Below are positions 16,938 through 25,965 of a stretch of DNA of 64,000 bases, one piece after another (the stretch's first letter is position 1; each line of letters begins with the position of its first letter). This stretch comes from DSCS01 sp035391585. Lineage in GTDB: Bacteria; Macinerneyibacteriota; Macinerneyibacteria; Macinerneyibacteriales; DSCS01. Made by a program: the position numbers and the translations under genes. The DNA is taken from assembly GCA_964574875.1 (NCBI GenBank), contig CAZNOX010000002.1, forward strand, positions 62,001-126,000, written 5' to 3'. The notes beneath the pieces were generated by a model. The model was not told the origin of the DNA, searched no databases, and was given only the letters and a program-made list of their open reading frames with translations.

Positions 16938-16965
16938 ACTCTATCGGGTCTGAAAAAAAAGTCAA
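16938..16965 (-). promoter_or_regulatory. Promoter of the HD-Nudix gene (leaderless)
   Basis: Minus strand TTGACT (16960-16965), 16 bases, TAGAGT (16938-16943). Transcription would begin at about 16931, the A of the start codon. Confidence 0.55.
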
Positions 16966-16982
16966 GAATCCCCCGCTCTCTC

Positions 16983-17010
16983 TTTACAAATCTTTCGGAA
17001 GGCGTAAAAT
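16983..17010 (+). promoter_or_regulatory. Promoter of the S9 peptidase gene
   Basis: TTTACA (16983-16988), 16 bases, TAAAAT (17005-17010), divergent from the HD-Nudix promoter. The predicted leader is about 15 bases and carries AAGGAGG. Confidence 0.55.
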
Positions 17011-17031
17011 ATGGAAAATAAGGAGGTTTTT

Positions 17032-19020
17032 ATGGCTCAAAAAAAAACTGTTTCTCCACAGGACCTCTATCAGCTTGAAGTCCTCACAGGGCTCTCCCTC
17101 TCCCCTGACAGCCGGAAACTCGTCTATTCCAGACTCCGGGTGGAAAAAGAGACTGAAAAGAAGATCTCCGACCTCTTCATGGTCGATACCCGGACCGGAA
17201 AAGAGCGTCAATACACGTTCGGCCGGGCCTCTGACCATACTCCCCTCTGGTCTCCCGACGGACGCTTTCTCGCTTTTCTTTCCGACCGCGGAGAAGAGGG
17301 CCGCTTTCAGATCCATCTCCTCCCCGCCGACGGAGGGGAAGCCCGCCCTCTGACCAGCCTCAAGGGATCGTTTGCCTCTCTCTCCTGGAGCCCGGATTCC
17401 AAATGGCTGGCCTTTGCTTTCCGCGAGACAGATACCGCTGTCCTTGAACGGGAAGAGGATGACAAGAAGAAGAAACTGGGAGTCCCCGAACGTCATATCA
17501 CATCGCTCTTCTATAAATTCGACGGAGCCGGTTTTCTCCCGAAAAACAAGTGGCATATCTGGATCGTCAACACCGGGACCGGAAAGGCAAGACAGCTCAC
17601 GAAGGGACCTTTCCATGAGGAGGACCCCGTCTGGATGCCGGATTCCACGTCTCTTCTCTTCTCCTCCAACAGGACAGAAGAACCAGCGCTGCACCCCTTC
17701 GATGAGCAGCTCTTCCGGATCTCCCTGGACGGGAAATCCACAGAACAGCTCACCGATTTCAAAGGACAGAAGTCCTGGGCCGCCCCGTCTCCCGACGGCC
17801 GTCAGATCGCATTCGTGGGATTTGTCGGTGAAGAACCGTGGTGGAAGAACCAGGGGCTCTGGACCATGCCCTCACAGGGAGGGAAACCCGTGAACGTCAC
17901 AGAGAACCATGACCTGACCATCGCCTTCCTGACGCTCAACGACACAGGAGGAGCCCCCTTCTTCCGCCCCATCTGGAAGAACGACTCTTCGGCGATCCTC
18001 TTCCCCGTTCCTGAAGAGGGGAAAAATGTCGTCAAGGAGGTCTCTCTGTCAACAGGAGAAATCCGCGACCTTCTTGCCCCGCAGGGTGTTGTGGGAGGGC
18101 TCTCTCTTGATAAGGCTCAGAGACAGGCGGCCTATTTCCTGGGCACATCCACAGACCCCAACCAGGCTGTCCTCACGGATCTGGAAACAGGAAAGACAAC
18201 GGTCCTCACACACCTCAACGCCTTTCTCTCCAAACGGCATCTCCCCGAGCCGGAAGAGGTCAGGTTCACCTCTCAGGGACACACGATCCAGGGGTGGATC
18301 CTCAAACCCCCGGGGTTCGATGAGAAGAAGAGATATCCTTCAGTCCTTGAGATCCACGGCGGGCCGCGGATGCAGTACGGCTTTCATTTCATGCATGAGT
18401 TTCATGTTCTGGCCGCCCGGGGTTATGTGGTCTATTACTGTAATCCCCGTGGAAGCCGGGGATACAGTGAAGACCATACCGCTGCGATCTGGAATCAATG
18501 GGGCAGCGTGGATTATGACGACCTCATGGCCTTTGCCGACCTGATGCAGAAAAAACCCTACATCGACAAAAAGCGCATGGGGGTCACCGGCGGAAGCTAC
18601 GGCGGGTACATGACCAACTGGATCATCGGCCATACCAGGCGTTTTAAAGCCGCGGTCACCCAGCGCAGTGTGAGCAACCTTCTGAGCATGTGGGGATCCA
18701 GCGATGTCAACTGGTCCTTTCAGATGGAGTTCGGCGGAAAGCCGCCATGGGAGGATTATGAGAATTTCTGGAAGCAGTCTCCCATGAGCGCCATGGGCCA
18801 TGCCGTGACACCCACACTGGTCATCCACAGTGAGAACGACCTCCGATGCGATATCGAACAGGGAGAACAGGTCTTTGTGGCTTTAAAGTATCTCGGGGTG
18901 GAGGCCGAGATGGTCCGTTTTCCCGATGAACCCCACGGCCTGTCCCGGGGCGGGAGGACCGACAGGCGCATCCTCCGTCTGAACCACATCCTCCGGTGGT
19001 TTGACACCTATCTGAAATAG
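17032..19020 (+). CDS. S9 family (acylaminoacyl/oligopeptidase) serine peptidase
   Basis: 662 residues from ATG 17032, chosen because AAGGAGG precedes it directly; a codon 21 bases upstream has no site. An N-terminal beta-propeller (about 10-400) carries TolB-like blades such as PLWSPDGRFLAFLSDR and SLSWSPDSKWLAF. A C-terminal alpha/beta hydrolase (about 405-662) contains GGSYGGYM with nucleophile Ser522, Asp603 in HSENDLRCD and His635 in DEPHG. No signal peptide is seen, so it acts in the cytosol, probably on short peptides. It is monocistronic and divergent from the HD-Nudix gene. Confidence 0.92.
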   Translation: MAQKKTVSPQDLYQLEVLTGLSLSPDSRKLVYSRLRVEKETEKKISDLFMVDTRTGKERQYTFGRASDHTPLWSPDGRFLAFLSDRGEEGRFQIHLLPADGGEARPLTSLKGSFASLSWSPDSKWLAFAFRETDTAVLEREEDDKKKKLGVPERHITSLFYKFDGAGFLPKNKWHIWIVNTGTGKARQLTKGPFHEEDPVWMPDSTSLLFSSNRTEEPALHPFDEQLFRISLDGKSTEQLTDFKGQKSWAAPSPDGRQIAFVGFVGEEPWWKNQGLWTMPSQGGKPVNVTENHDLTIAFLTLNDTGGAPFFRPIWKNDSSAILFPVPEEGKNVVKEVSLSTGEIRDLLAPQGVVGGLSLDKAQRQAAYFLGTSTDPNQAVLTDLETGKTTVLTHLNAFLSKRHLPEPEEVRFTSQGHTIQGWILKPPGFDEKKRYPSVLEIHGGPRMQYGFHFMHEFHVLAARGYVVYYCNPRGSRGYSEDHTAAIWNQWGSVDYDDLMAFADLMQKKPYIDKKRMGVTGGSYGGYMTNWIIGHTRRFKAAVTQRSVSNLLSMWGSSDVNWSFQMEFGGKPPWEDYENFWKQSPMSAMGHAVTPTLVIHSENDLRCDIEQGEQVFVALKYLGVEAEMVRFPDEPHGLSRGGRTDRRILRLNHILRWFDTYLK

Positions 19021-19033
19021 TGTAAAAAATCAC

Positions 19034-19081
19034 GTCAAGGGAGGTTTCCTCCCTTGACATCCCTTTGAAAAGAGATACCAT
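19034..19081 (+). promoter_or_regulatory. Perfect hairpin containing a -35 element before the aldehyde dehydrogenase
   Basis: GTCAAGGGAGG-TTT-CCTCCCTTGAC is an 11-bp perfect stem (19034-19058). Its last bases read TTGACA (19054-19059), followed after 16 bases by TACCAT (19076-19081), a plausible promoter. There is no strong T tract, so it is a weak terminator at best for the peptidase gene; it may serve both roles. Confidence 0.4.
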
Positions 19082-19124
19082 GGCTTATCGATATGCACGA
19101 GCATACATAACGGAGGTGATGATA

Positions 19125-20771
19125 ATGACTCATGCTCTTTTTTCTATCCCGTTACCGAAAAACGAACCCGTCCTTGATTATGCCCCGGGTTCTCCCGAGA
19201 GGGCCGCTCTTCAGCAGGCGCTTGATGAGATGCTTTCTCAAAAATGGGATATCCCCCTGATCATCGGCGGCAAGGAGATCAGGACGGCGTCCACGGGACG
19301 CCTTATCCAGCCCCATGACCATCAGAACAGCCTGGGTGTCTTCCATCAGGTGACAGAAAAGGAGATCCGCCTGGCTGTGGAGGCCGCCATGACCGCCCGC
19401 AAAGAGTGGGAAAAAGTCCCGGCTGACCAGCGGGCTGCCATGGCGATGAAAGCCGCAGAACTCCTGACCACGACATACCGTTACCGGATGAACGCCGCCA
19501 CTATGCTGGTCCAGGGCAAGAACATCTACCAGGCTGAGATCGACTGCATTGCAGAGATGGCCGATTTTCTCCGCTTCAATGCTTATTACATGACTCAGAT
19601 CTACGGGGAACAGCCCCCTTATATCCTGGCCAACGGCTCCATGAACAGGACAGACCACAGGCCCCTGGAAGGGTTTGTCTTTGCCGTGACCCCGTTTAAC
19701 TTTACCGCCATCGGCGGGAACCTTCCCCTCTCTCCCGCCCTTATGGGCAACACGGTCCTCTGGAAACCGGCCTCGACGTCGGTCCTCTCCAACTATCTTC
19801 TCATGAAGATCTTTCAGGAAGCAGGTTTCCCCGACGGTGTCATCAACTTTATCCCCGGGTCCGGGCGCCTGGTGGGAGATATCGTCCTTGAGTCCCCTGA
19901 CCTGGCCGGTGTCCATTTTACCGGATCCACCGGGGTCTTCAACCATATGTGGTCTGTCATCGGGCAGAACATCGCCCGATACAAGACCTATCCGCGTATT
20001 GTGGGAGAAACAGGGGGAAAAGACTTTGTGGTCGCCCATCCCTCGGCTGACGCCCGGCAAGTGGCGACAGCTCTTGTCAGAGGAGCCTTTGAATACCAGG
20101 GACAGAAGTGTTCCGCAGCCTCACGGGCCTATCTTCCCTCTTCGTTATCGCAGCCGGTCTTCGATGCCATGGGGGCCATGCTCAAAGAGATCTCTCCTGA
20201 ACCGCCCACGACCATAGGAGCCTTCTTCAACGCGGTCATCGATGAGAAGTCTTATGATTCCATCATGTCTTACATCGAAAAAGCCAAAGCCTCCAAAGAT
20301 GCGAAGATCCTTTTCGGCGGAGAGGGCAACAAGGAGAGGGGCTACTTCATCGAGCCCACGGTGATCCTCACCACAGACCCCCACTTCCTCACCATGGAAG
20401 ACGAGATCTTCGGGCCTGTGCTCACGGTCTTTGTCTATGACGACGGGGATTTCGACCATGTCCTTGCCCTGTGCGATTCCACCTCCCCCTACGGCCTCAC
20501 AGGAGCGGTCTTCGCTCGTGACCGCAGCGCCGTAGCCAAAGCCGAAGAAAAACTGCGATATGCCGCAGGGAATTTCTATATCAACGATAAGCCCACGGGA
20601 GCCGTTGTGGGGCAGCAGCCCTTCGGCGGATCACGGGCATCGGGAACCAATGACAAGGCCGGAAGCAAACTGAATCTCCTGCGCTGGATCAGTCCCCGGA
20701 CGATTAAAGAGACCTTCAATCCGCCGAAGTCCCATGCCTATCCCTTTATGGAGAAGACTCCGGCTCAGTAA
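19125..20771 (+). CDS. L-glutamate gamma-semialdehyde (P5C) dehydrogenase
   Basis: 548 residues from ATG 19125 (GGAGGTGA just upstream). It is an aldehyde dehydrogenase with the catalytic Glu295 in GETGGKDFV and Cys329 in GQKCSAASRAY. The length and the sequence FVFAVTPFNFTAIGGNLP match the stand-alone P5C dehydrogenase group (PruA/RocA/ALDH4-like) that oxidises glutamate semialdehyde to glutamate with NAD in proline and arginine breakdown. No proline dehydrogenase lies nearby. Its 3' end overlaps the convergent PH-domain gene by 26 bases. Confidence 0.88.
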   Translation: MTHALFSIPLPKNEPVLDYAPGSPERAALQQALDEMLSQKWDIPLIIGGKEIRTASTGRLIQPHDHQNSLGVFHQVTEKEIRLAVEAAMTARKEWEKVPADQRAAMAMKAAELLTTTYRYRMNAATMLVQGKNIYQAEIDCIAEMADFLRFNAYYMTQIYGEQPPYILANGSMNRTDHRPLEGFVFAVTPFNFTAIGGNLPLSPALMGNTVLWKPASTSVLSNYLLMKIFQEAGFPDGVINFIPGSGRLVGDIVLESPDLAGVHFTGSTGVFNHMWSVIGQNIARYKTYPRIVGETGGKDFVVAHPSADARQVATALVRGAFEYQGQKCSAASRAYLPSSLSQPVFDAMGAMLKEISPEPPTTIGAFFNAVIDEKSYDSIMSYIEKAKASKDAKILFGGEGNKERGYFIEPTVILTTDPHFLTMEDEIFGPVLTVFVYDDGDFDHVLALCDSTSPYGLTGAVFARDRSAVAKAEEKLRYAAGNFYINDKPTGAVVGQQPFGGSRASGTNDKAGSKLNLLRWISPRTIKETFNPPKSHAYPFMEKTPAQ

Positions 20772-21264
20772 GCCAGCCCCGGATCAGGGCCGGCAGATGA
20801 GGGTCATAGGGAATATCCGGAACTCTCACCGTCAGCGCCTTTCCCCTGAGAAGCAGGGTGCACAGCCCGGCCAGTCTCTGGCCGGGCCCTCTTTTAACCT
20901 GGACATTTCTGAGAAGAGACCTTGGCAGATCAGCCCTGTTCCGTCCGGGGATCCCTGTGAAGACGGTCACCCTCTCCCTGAAAAAAAGGGCTCCCGAGGA
21001 GAGATAACGTCTCTTCAGAAGACTCACCCGGTATCCGGGAAGGATAAAAAGGGCGCCCAGGAGGAGGATATAGAGGGGAAGCAAGGCCTGGAGATGGCGG
21101 CTGCGGGCGATCTCCATGAGTGTCCCCGGGGACCCGGCTTCCACAGCGGCGATCATCAGGGCCACGGGAAGAAGGCCCGCGGGAACACCTCTCAGCCAGA
21201 TGAGGTAGGCATTAAAGAACGAATGGACAGAAAAAAGGGGCTCCTCCCCTTGATCAATACCCAT
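20746..21264 (-). CDS. Membrane-anchored bacterial PH-domain protein
   Basis: 172 residues. Two hydrophobic segments (about 25-45 and 58-80) are followed by a soluble part (about 85-172) whose pattern, GALFFRERVTVFTGIPG then RSLLRNVQVKRGPGQRL, resembles the bacterial PH (bPH2/YdbS-like) domain. The family is widespread and largely uncharacterised. The start overlaps the Wzi-like gene by 11 bases, and the gene ends inside the convergent aldehyde dehydrogenase. The assignment is moderate. Confidence 0.6.
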   Translation of the reverse strand: MGIDQGEEPLFSVHSFFNAYLIWLRGVPAGLLPVALMIAAVEAGSPGTLMEIARSRHLQALLPLYILLLGALFILPGYRVSLLKRRYLSSGALFFRERVTVFTGIPGRNRADLPRSLLRNVQVKRGPGQRLAGLCTLLLRGKALTVRVPDIPYDPHLPALIRGWLTEPESSP

Positions 21265-22972
21265 AATTGACCCCGATCATGAGATAGGCCTTCGTGGAGG
21301 ACCCTTCTCCGTAAAGAGCCTCTCCCAGATCCTCCGGCCGCCGGAAGCGGGTCTCCTGAAGGGTCACGCCCCCGTCCAGGGTCAGGCGGCTGCGAAGAAG
21401 GCCGCGTCCTCCTGTCAGAAAAAAAGCATGAGCTGATACCGTGATTCCCCGGGTCTCTTTCCGTACTCCGCCGAGAAAGGCATACTCCCTGGGCACATCT
21501 GAGCTGAGGAGGTCGGGACGCTCCACATCTCCGCCCACATTGATGTATCGGAGCTCTTCATCGATATAGTTTTCTCCCGACCGCGTGAAGAAAAGATCCA
21601 TCCCCACATCACAGGAAGCAGAAAGCCCCCACACAAGAGAAGCCCGGAAATCATCGCTGTTGGGCCCCATGGCGCTGCCCAGAAGAGAGCTGTAATGGGT
21701 GTAGTTGTCGATATTATAGCGGTGGGTATAGACCAGGGGATTGATCCTGGTGTACGTCAGCGAGAAGAGAGAATCCTCCCAGAAGGAGGGATAAAAGCGG
21801 GACCCCAGGGAGTACGCGGATTTTGTCCTTCTGAAATCCCTGAGTTTTCGGACACTGAGATCATCCAGAAGGACCTCGCCGAAAAAAACAAGCCTGTCCG
21901 TAACCGAGAAATGACCGTCAGCGCCCATGACCACGTTATCCCGGTCACCTTCATAATGCTGTTCGCTCCAGAAAAAATTGAAGGGGATGGCATATCCCAG
22001 CTGGACCCCTTTATCAGCATAGATCACGCCCTCCTGGAAGGCGATATGATGGCGCCCGGCGATGTTGAACTCCAGGCGGTGGGCGGCAAGGTATTTCTTC
22101 CTGTAGCTCTCCTTGGGATCCGCACCGGGATCTTCGATAAGGCTTTCCGCCTCTTTTTCCCCGCTCTGCAGCCCGGCGGTGACCGAGACGAGACTCACCG
22201 GCCCCCAGTCGAACACCAGCCGGACCTGGTTATACGACGTGGCATGCGGAGAGAGAAAGAGACGCTCCCGGTCCCCGGGCCCCCAGGCATTGGACTCTTT
22301 GGCCGCGGCGACAGAGAACCCCGGCTGCTGAAAAGCAAGCAGGGCATCGGCGCGGTCGAAATAGAGTTCCGAAGCATCATCATTGAGATTGGTCCACCCC
22401 CACCCCCGGTTTTTGACAAAGAGGTCCAGGAGGGTAACGGTCTCTTCCCTCCATTGGCCGGTCTCGTCGTAATAGGCCCTTGTCTTTTGAGCGAGCAGCC
22501 CTTCAAGGTCACCGCGGATGGTCTCATCATTAAAAGAGAGCCCCATGTCCAAGGCTCCCAGCGTTCCCCTGGCCCGGATCCCTCCGGTATAGAGAAGATA
22601 GTCGAGCTCCTCAGATGTCCCGCCCACAGCCTCTCCGGAGAGATATCCCCCTCGTCCCTGGAGTGTCAGCGAGAACGCCCCGCGGGGTGTTTCAACATGG
22701 ATGATCCCTCCTTTTCCGAAAATGGCGCTCCGGTAGCGTTCAAGAAGAGTCTTTTCACGTGAGGTGAAGTCCTCTTTTCTGGAATCGGCCTGTTCAAAAA
22801 AAAGATTCATCCTCTCGCGGTTCCATGGAAGCGAATACCGGTAGGCCGGCAGGTGATACTTTTCAGCCAGGCTCCGGGCAAAGGGGTAAAAAGCGGACCC
22901 GGCTCCTTCCAGGGCAAACCCGGCAGACAGGGAGAGAAAAACCCAGACGAGGATCAGGCAGGCCTTTTTCAT
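21254..22972 (-). CDS. Wzi-like outer-membrane beta-barrel protein
   Basis: 572 residues. A signal peptide (KKACLILVWVFLSLSAGFA) is followed by a helical stretch (about 20-80) and then many alternating amphipathic strands ending in VNYGY, as in outer-membrane barrels. WGWTNLNDDASELYFDRADA and the run AAAKESNAWGPGDRERLFL resemble capsule-assembly Wzi proteins, which bind capsule at the surface. The ATG at 22972 overlaps the acyltransferase stop (ATGA) with AGGAGA upstream. Neighbouring acyltransferase and sugar genes support an envelope polysaccharide role, which is inference. Confidence 0.7.
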   Translation of the reverse strand: MKKACLILVWVFLSLSAGFALEGAGSAFYPFARSLAEKYHLPAYRYSLPWNRERMNLFFEQADSRKEDFTSREKTLLERYRSAIFGKGGIIHVETPRGAFSLTLQGRGGYLSGEAVGGTSEELDYLLYTGGIRARGTLGALDMGLSFNDETIRGDLEGLLAQKTRAYYDETGQWREETVTLLDLFVKNRGWGWTNLNDDASELYFDRADALLAFQQPGFSVAAAKESNAWGPGDRERLFLSPHATSYNQVRLVFDWGPVSLVSVTAGLQSGEKEAESLIEDPGADPKESYRKKYLAAHRLEFNIAGRHHIAFQEGVIYADKGVQLGYAIPFNFFWSEQHYEGDRDNVVMGADGHFSVTDRLVFFGEVLLDDLSVRKLRDFRRTKSAYSLGSRFYPSFWEDSLFSLTYTRINPLVYTHRYNIDNYTHYSSLLGSAMGPNSDDFRASLVWGLSASCDVGMDLFFTRSGENYIDEELRYINVGGDVERPDLLSSDVPREYAFLGGVRKETRGITVSAHAFFLTGGRGLLRSRLTLDGGVTLQETRFRRPEDLGEALYGEGSSTKAYLMIGVNYGY

Positions 22973-23712
22973 TTTTTCTCCTGCCATCCCTGGTTTTCCA
23001 GCAGCTGTTCGTCCGGGACCTGTCTGATGACTCGCGCAGGATTACCGGCGACCACTGTCCGGGGAGGGACATCCCTGAGGACGACACTTCCCGCTCCCAC
23101 CAGGGCGTCCCGGCCCAGCGTCACTCCGGGAAGGAGGACTGCACCGGCTCCGATACGGGCCCCCTCTTCCATAACCACCCCTTTAAAATGCTGAAACCGC
23201 TCCTCGGTCCGTCCGACGAAATTATCATTCGATGTCACGGCGCAGGGGCCCACAAAACAAAAATCTTTGATGGATGAATAGGCTGTAATATAGGCATTGG
23301 TCTCGATCTTGCAGAACCGCCCGATCTCTGTGGCGTTTTCAACGGCAGCGCCCCGGCCGATGATGCTTCCCTTTCCCACGGAGACATGCTCACGGACCGT
23401 GGCATAATCAGCGATGAGGACCTCTTCACCGATACGGGCTCCGCGGTAGAGGACAGCCCCGGTCCCGATGAGAGCCCCGTCTCCTACAGTGAGGGGCTCC
23501 AGCTCCTCCTTCCTGGTCACTGCGCTGTTCCGGCTTTTCAGGATCTCTTTGCCCAGATGGGCAAAGGGGTCGATCCGCACATGGTCCCCGATGACAGTGC
23601 CGTTCTCGATGACAGCGCCGGCGCCGATGATACAGCCCTTTCCCATCCGGACGTGCGGGCCGATCACACATCCCTGGCCGTAAACCGTCTCTTCTCTGTG
23701 GGGTTGCCTCAT
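22969..23712 (-). CDS. Hexapeptide-repeat (left-handed beta-helix) acyltransferase
   Basis: 247 residues built largely of hexapeptide repeats (GCVIGPHVRMGKGCIIGAG and GVTLGRDALVGAGSVVL), closing with VVAGNPARVI, typical of sugar O- or N-acetyltransferases. The start resembles UDP-GlcNAc acyltransferase (LpxA)-type coils (GAVIENGTVIGDHVRI). It lies between a histidine kinase and the Wzi-like barrel. It might supply the N-acetylation step missing from the WbpA/B/E set elsewhere in the window, but the substrate cannot be read from sequence. Confidence 0.75.
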   Translation of the reverse strand: MRQPHREETVYGQGCVIGPHVRMGKGCIIGAGAVIENGTVIGDHVRIDPFAHLGKEILKSRNSAVTRKEELEPLTVGDGALIGTGAVLYRGARIGEEVLIADYATVREHVSVGKGSIIGRGAAVENATEIGRFCKIETNAYITAYSSIKDFCFVGPCAVTSNDNFVGRTEERFQHFKGVVMEEGARIGAGAVLLPGVTLGRDALVGAGSVVLRDVPPRTVVAGNPARVIRQVPDEQLLENQGWQEKK

Positions 23713-23721
23713 GAGTCCTCC

Positions 23722-24999
23722 TTAATAGATGATTTCAAAAAGAGCCCCGCTGGCGGCCTCCGCGGCGCGGATAGTGCCCCCTGAGGCAGTGATGATCTCC
23801 TTCACCAGGGAAAGGCCCAAACCGGTTCCCCGGGAATGCCGGGCTTTGTCGCCGCGGTAGAACTTCTCGAAGATCCTCTCCCGGTCTCCTGACGGGATCC
23901 CGTCTCCGTTGTCTTCCACGGTGATCCGGCGCCTCTCCCCCTCACGTCCTGCTGAAAGATGACATCTCTTCGTCTTTTTGGAATTGTAGCGGTAGGCATT
24001 GGTCAGCAGATTGTCCAGGACCGTCTCCAGTTCCGCAGCGTCCAGGGGAACCGAGAAGTCCCCCGGGATATCCAGAGAGATCTCCATAAGAGAACGGTAG
24101 CGCTTCTGAAAAGAGAGGGCGGCCGGCCTGAGGAGAGACTCCCCTTTTCCCGGGACTCCTGTCCTGTCATACTGTTTGATCTTCTCGATATAGGCGTCCA
24201 TGAGCCCCACTTCCTCGAGAAGCTCCTCGTACCGGTCTTCCCCGGGAGAGAGGACACGATCCTTCATTCCCTCGACGATCCCCCTGATAATGGTCAGCGG
24301 GGTTTTCATATCATGAGAGAGGTTTGTCATGAAAGAGCGCTTGACCCGGTCCTGCTCCCGAAGTTCGGCGGCCATCTTTTCCAGGCTCTCCTTGAACGGA
24401 GCCAGTTCTTCGTAGGGGATCTTCAGGTGAAGGTCATAATCTCCCTGGGCCAGCCTGGAGACCTCACGCGCATTATCATGACTCTGCCTGAGGATCTTCC
24501 GGGAGAACCGGACCACGGCGAAGAGGTACAGGAGACTCAAAAGGACGACCACCCCTGTGGCGAAAAGCCACAGCTGTCTCATAAAAGCGGCTTCGAGTGG
24601 GGTCAGAAAATTATTATCCACAAGATAGAAGTCCAGTGTCCGTCCCGTGGCTGCATCCGTGAAAGGGGCCTCATTGATCTTTTTTGCTTTCAGGGGATCC
24701 AGGCCGGAGGGATAGCTGAGGATGGTCCGCCCCATGGAGTCCCGCATGATCATTCCGATGTTCCTTCTCCAGGGTTCCGGGGGGCGGTGCATACGCCCTC
24801 TGTTTTCCATGGGTCGGAAGCTCCCGTTCTGGGAGAAGATCACACGGCTGATCATGGGCAGGTCCTGTTTGAACCGTTCGAGGACATTGGTCTTGTAACG
24901 GATATTCATAAAGATCATCACTGCAGCATAGAGAAGGATGATCCCCACCACGGCAGGAAGAACAAAACGGAAAAAAAGAATCTTTTTGAGTGTGGTCAC
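23722..24999 (-). CDS. Membrane sensor histidine kinase
   Basis: 425 residues. Two membrane helices (about 6-30 and 143-165) enclose a periplasmic sensor of about 110 residues that contains RGRMHRPPEPWRRN. A HAMP segment follows, then HisKA with SHDMKTPLTIIRG (phospho-His near 229) and HATPase_c with N box NLLTNAYRYN and G boxes VEDNGDGIP and RGTGLGLSL. It phosphorylates the OmpR-type regulator encoded just upstream (ATGA overlap). The signal is unknown. It lies in the chain that begins at dnaA. Confidence 0.93.
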   Translation of the reverse strand: MTTLKKILFFRFVLPAVVGIILLYAAVMIFMNIRYKTNVLERFKQDLPMISRVIFSQNGSFRPMENRGRMHRPPEPWRRNIGMIMRDSMGRTILSYPSGLDPLKAKKINEAPFTDAATGRTLDFYLVDNNFLTPLEAAFMRQLWLFATGVVVLLSLLYLFAVVRFSRKILRQSHDNAREVSRLAQGDYDLHLKIPYEELAPFKESLEKMAAELREQDRVKRSFMTNLSHDMKTPLTIIRGIVEGMKDRVLSPGEDRYEELLEEVGLMDAYIEKIKQYDRTGVPGKGESLLRPAALSFQKRYRSLMEISLDIPGDFSVPLDAAELETVLDNLLTNAYRYNSKKTKRCHLSAGREGERRRITVEDNGDGIPSGDRERIFEKFYRGDKARHSRGTGLGLSLVKEIITASGGTIRAAEAASGALFEIIY

Positions 25000-25682
25000 G
25001 GCCGCTCCGAAAATTTGTATCCTGATCCGTAGACCGTGATCAGAAGAACCGGGTGAGACGGATCCTTTTCGATCTTTTTCCTGATATTTTTAATATGAGA
25101 GTCCACAGCCCGGTCGAAAGCCTCCTCCTCTTCTCCGAAGACAAGGTCCAGGATCATCTCCCTGGAAAAGATCCGTCCCGGATGTGATGCCAGAAGATAG
25201 AGGATCTCAAACTCACGATGAGAGAGGGGGACACTCTTCTCTCTGCCCCGCCAGGTCTGGTCCTGGGGGTGAAGCTCATATGCCCCTGTGCGGAGGACGT
25301 CCCGGAACCCCGGCTGGGTGCTCCTTTTCAACACCGCCCTGATCCGGGCCATAAGGACACGGGGGCTGAACGGTTTGGTGACATAATCATCCGCGCCTCT
25401 CCCGTATCCGTCAAGGATATCGGGTTCCATACTCCTGGCGGTCACCATGATCACGGGAACAGCTTTCCTTTTTTTGATCCATTTGAGGACCTCTTCGCCG
25501 CTGATTTCAGGAAGCATCCTGTCCAGAAGGACAAGATGGGGATCGAAAAACTCAAACTTCCTTATGGCCTCTTTTCCGTCCCCGGCCACCTGCACCTCAT
25601 ACCCCTCTTTTTCCGCATAGGTCCGGACGATGGTCGCGATCTTGTCTTCATCTTCCACGATGAGGATCTTTGTTTTCTCCAC
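24996..25682 (-). CDS. OmpR/PhoB-family response regulator
   Basis: 228 residues. A receiver domain has the acidic pair at residues 10-11 and phospho-acceptor Asp54 in LVLLDRMLP. A winged-helix DNA-binding domain follows (about 130-228: LSHREFEILYLLASHPG, then FDRAVDSHIKNIRKKIE). It starts with GTG at 25682 (AAGGAG upstream) and overlaps the end of the dciA-type gene by 35 bases. It is the partner of the adjacent histidine kinase. Targets are unknown; the envelope genes downstream in the same chain are natural candidates. Confidence 0.93.
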   Translation of the reverse strand: MEKTKILIVEDEDKIATIVRTYAEKEGYEVQVAGDGKEAIRKFEFFDPHLVLLDRMLPEISGEEVLKWIKKRKAVPVIMVTARSMEPDILDGYGRGADDYVTKPFSPRVLMARIRAVLKRSTQPGFRDVLRTGAYELHPQDQTWRGREKSVPLSHREFEILYLLASHPGRIFSREMILDLVFGEEEEAFDRAVDSHIKNIRKKIEKDPSHPVLLITVYGSGYKFSERP

Positions 25683-25965
25683 GTCCGTCTCCTTCCCCCT
25701 GCCTGAAGTATACTCCTTTCACCCGTTCCTGTCCAAGAGTTTGCCTGAGCCCCGCCAGAATCTCTCCCCGTCTCCCGTTCAGCTCGAAAAGCCAGGCCGA
25801 CGAATCACAGACCACTGTAAGCCTGCCTTTGACCAGAAAAAGGGGCCTGCAGTGTGCCGCAGCCTTTTTTCCGGCGATCCCGGGCCAGACATCTTCGATC
25901 TCCCCGAGGTGCTCCGCCTCTTGTGTCCTGATCACCTTCCGGATGAGCTCAGAGATCGGCTTCAT
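25648..25965 (-). CDS. dciA: DciA/DUF721 family protein
   Basis: 105 residues. WPGIAGKKAAAHCRPLFLVKGRLTVVCD and SAWLFELNGRRGEIL match the DUF721 core that in other bacteria acts as DciA, a loader or regulator of the replicative helicase. Its place after recF in the dnaA-dnaN-recF operon is typical. The start lies within recF (17-base overlap), and there is no ideally spaced ribosome-binding site, so coupling to recF is likely. Confidence 0.82.
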   Translation of the reverse strand: MKPISELIRKVIRTQEAEHLGEIEDVWPGIAGKKAAAHCRPLFLVKGRLTVVCDSSAWLFELNGRRGEILAGLRQTLGQERVKGVYFRQGEGDGRGENKDPHRGR

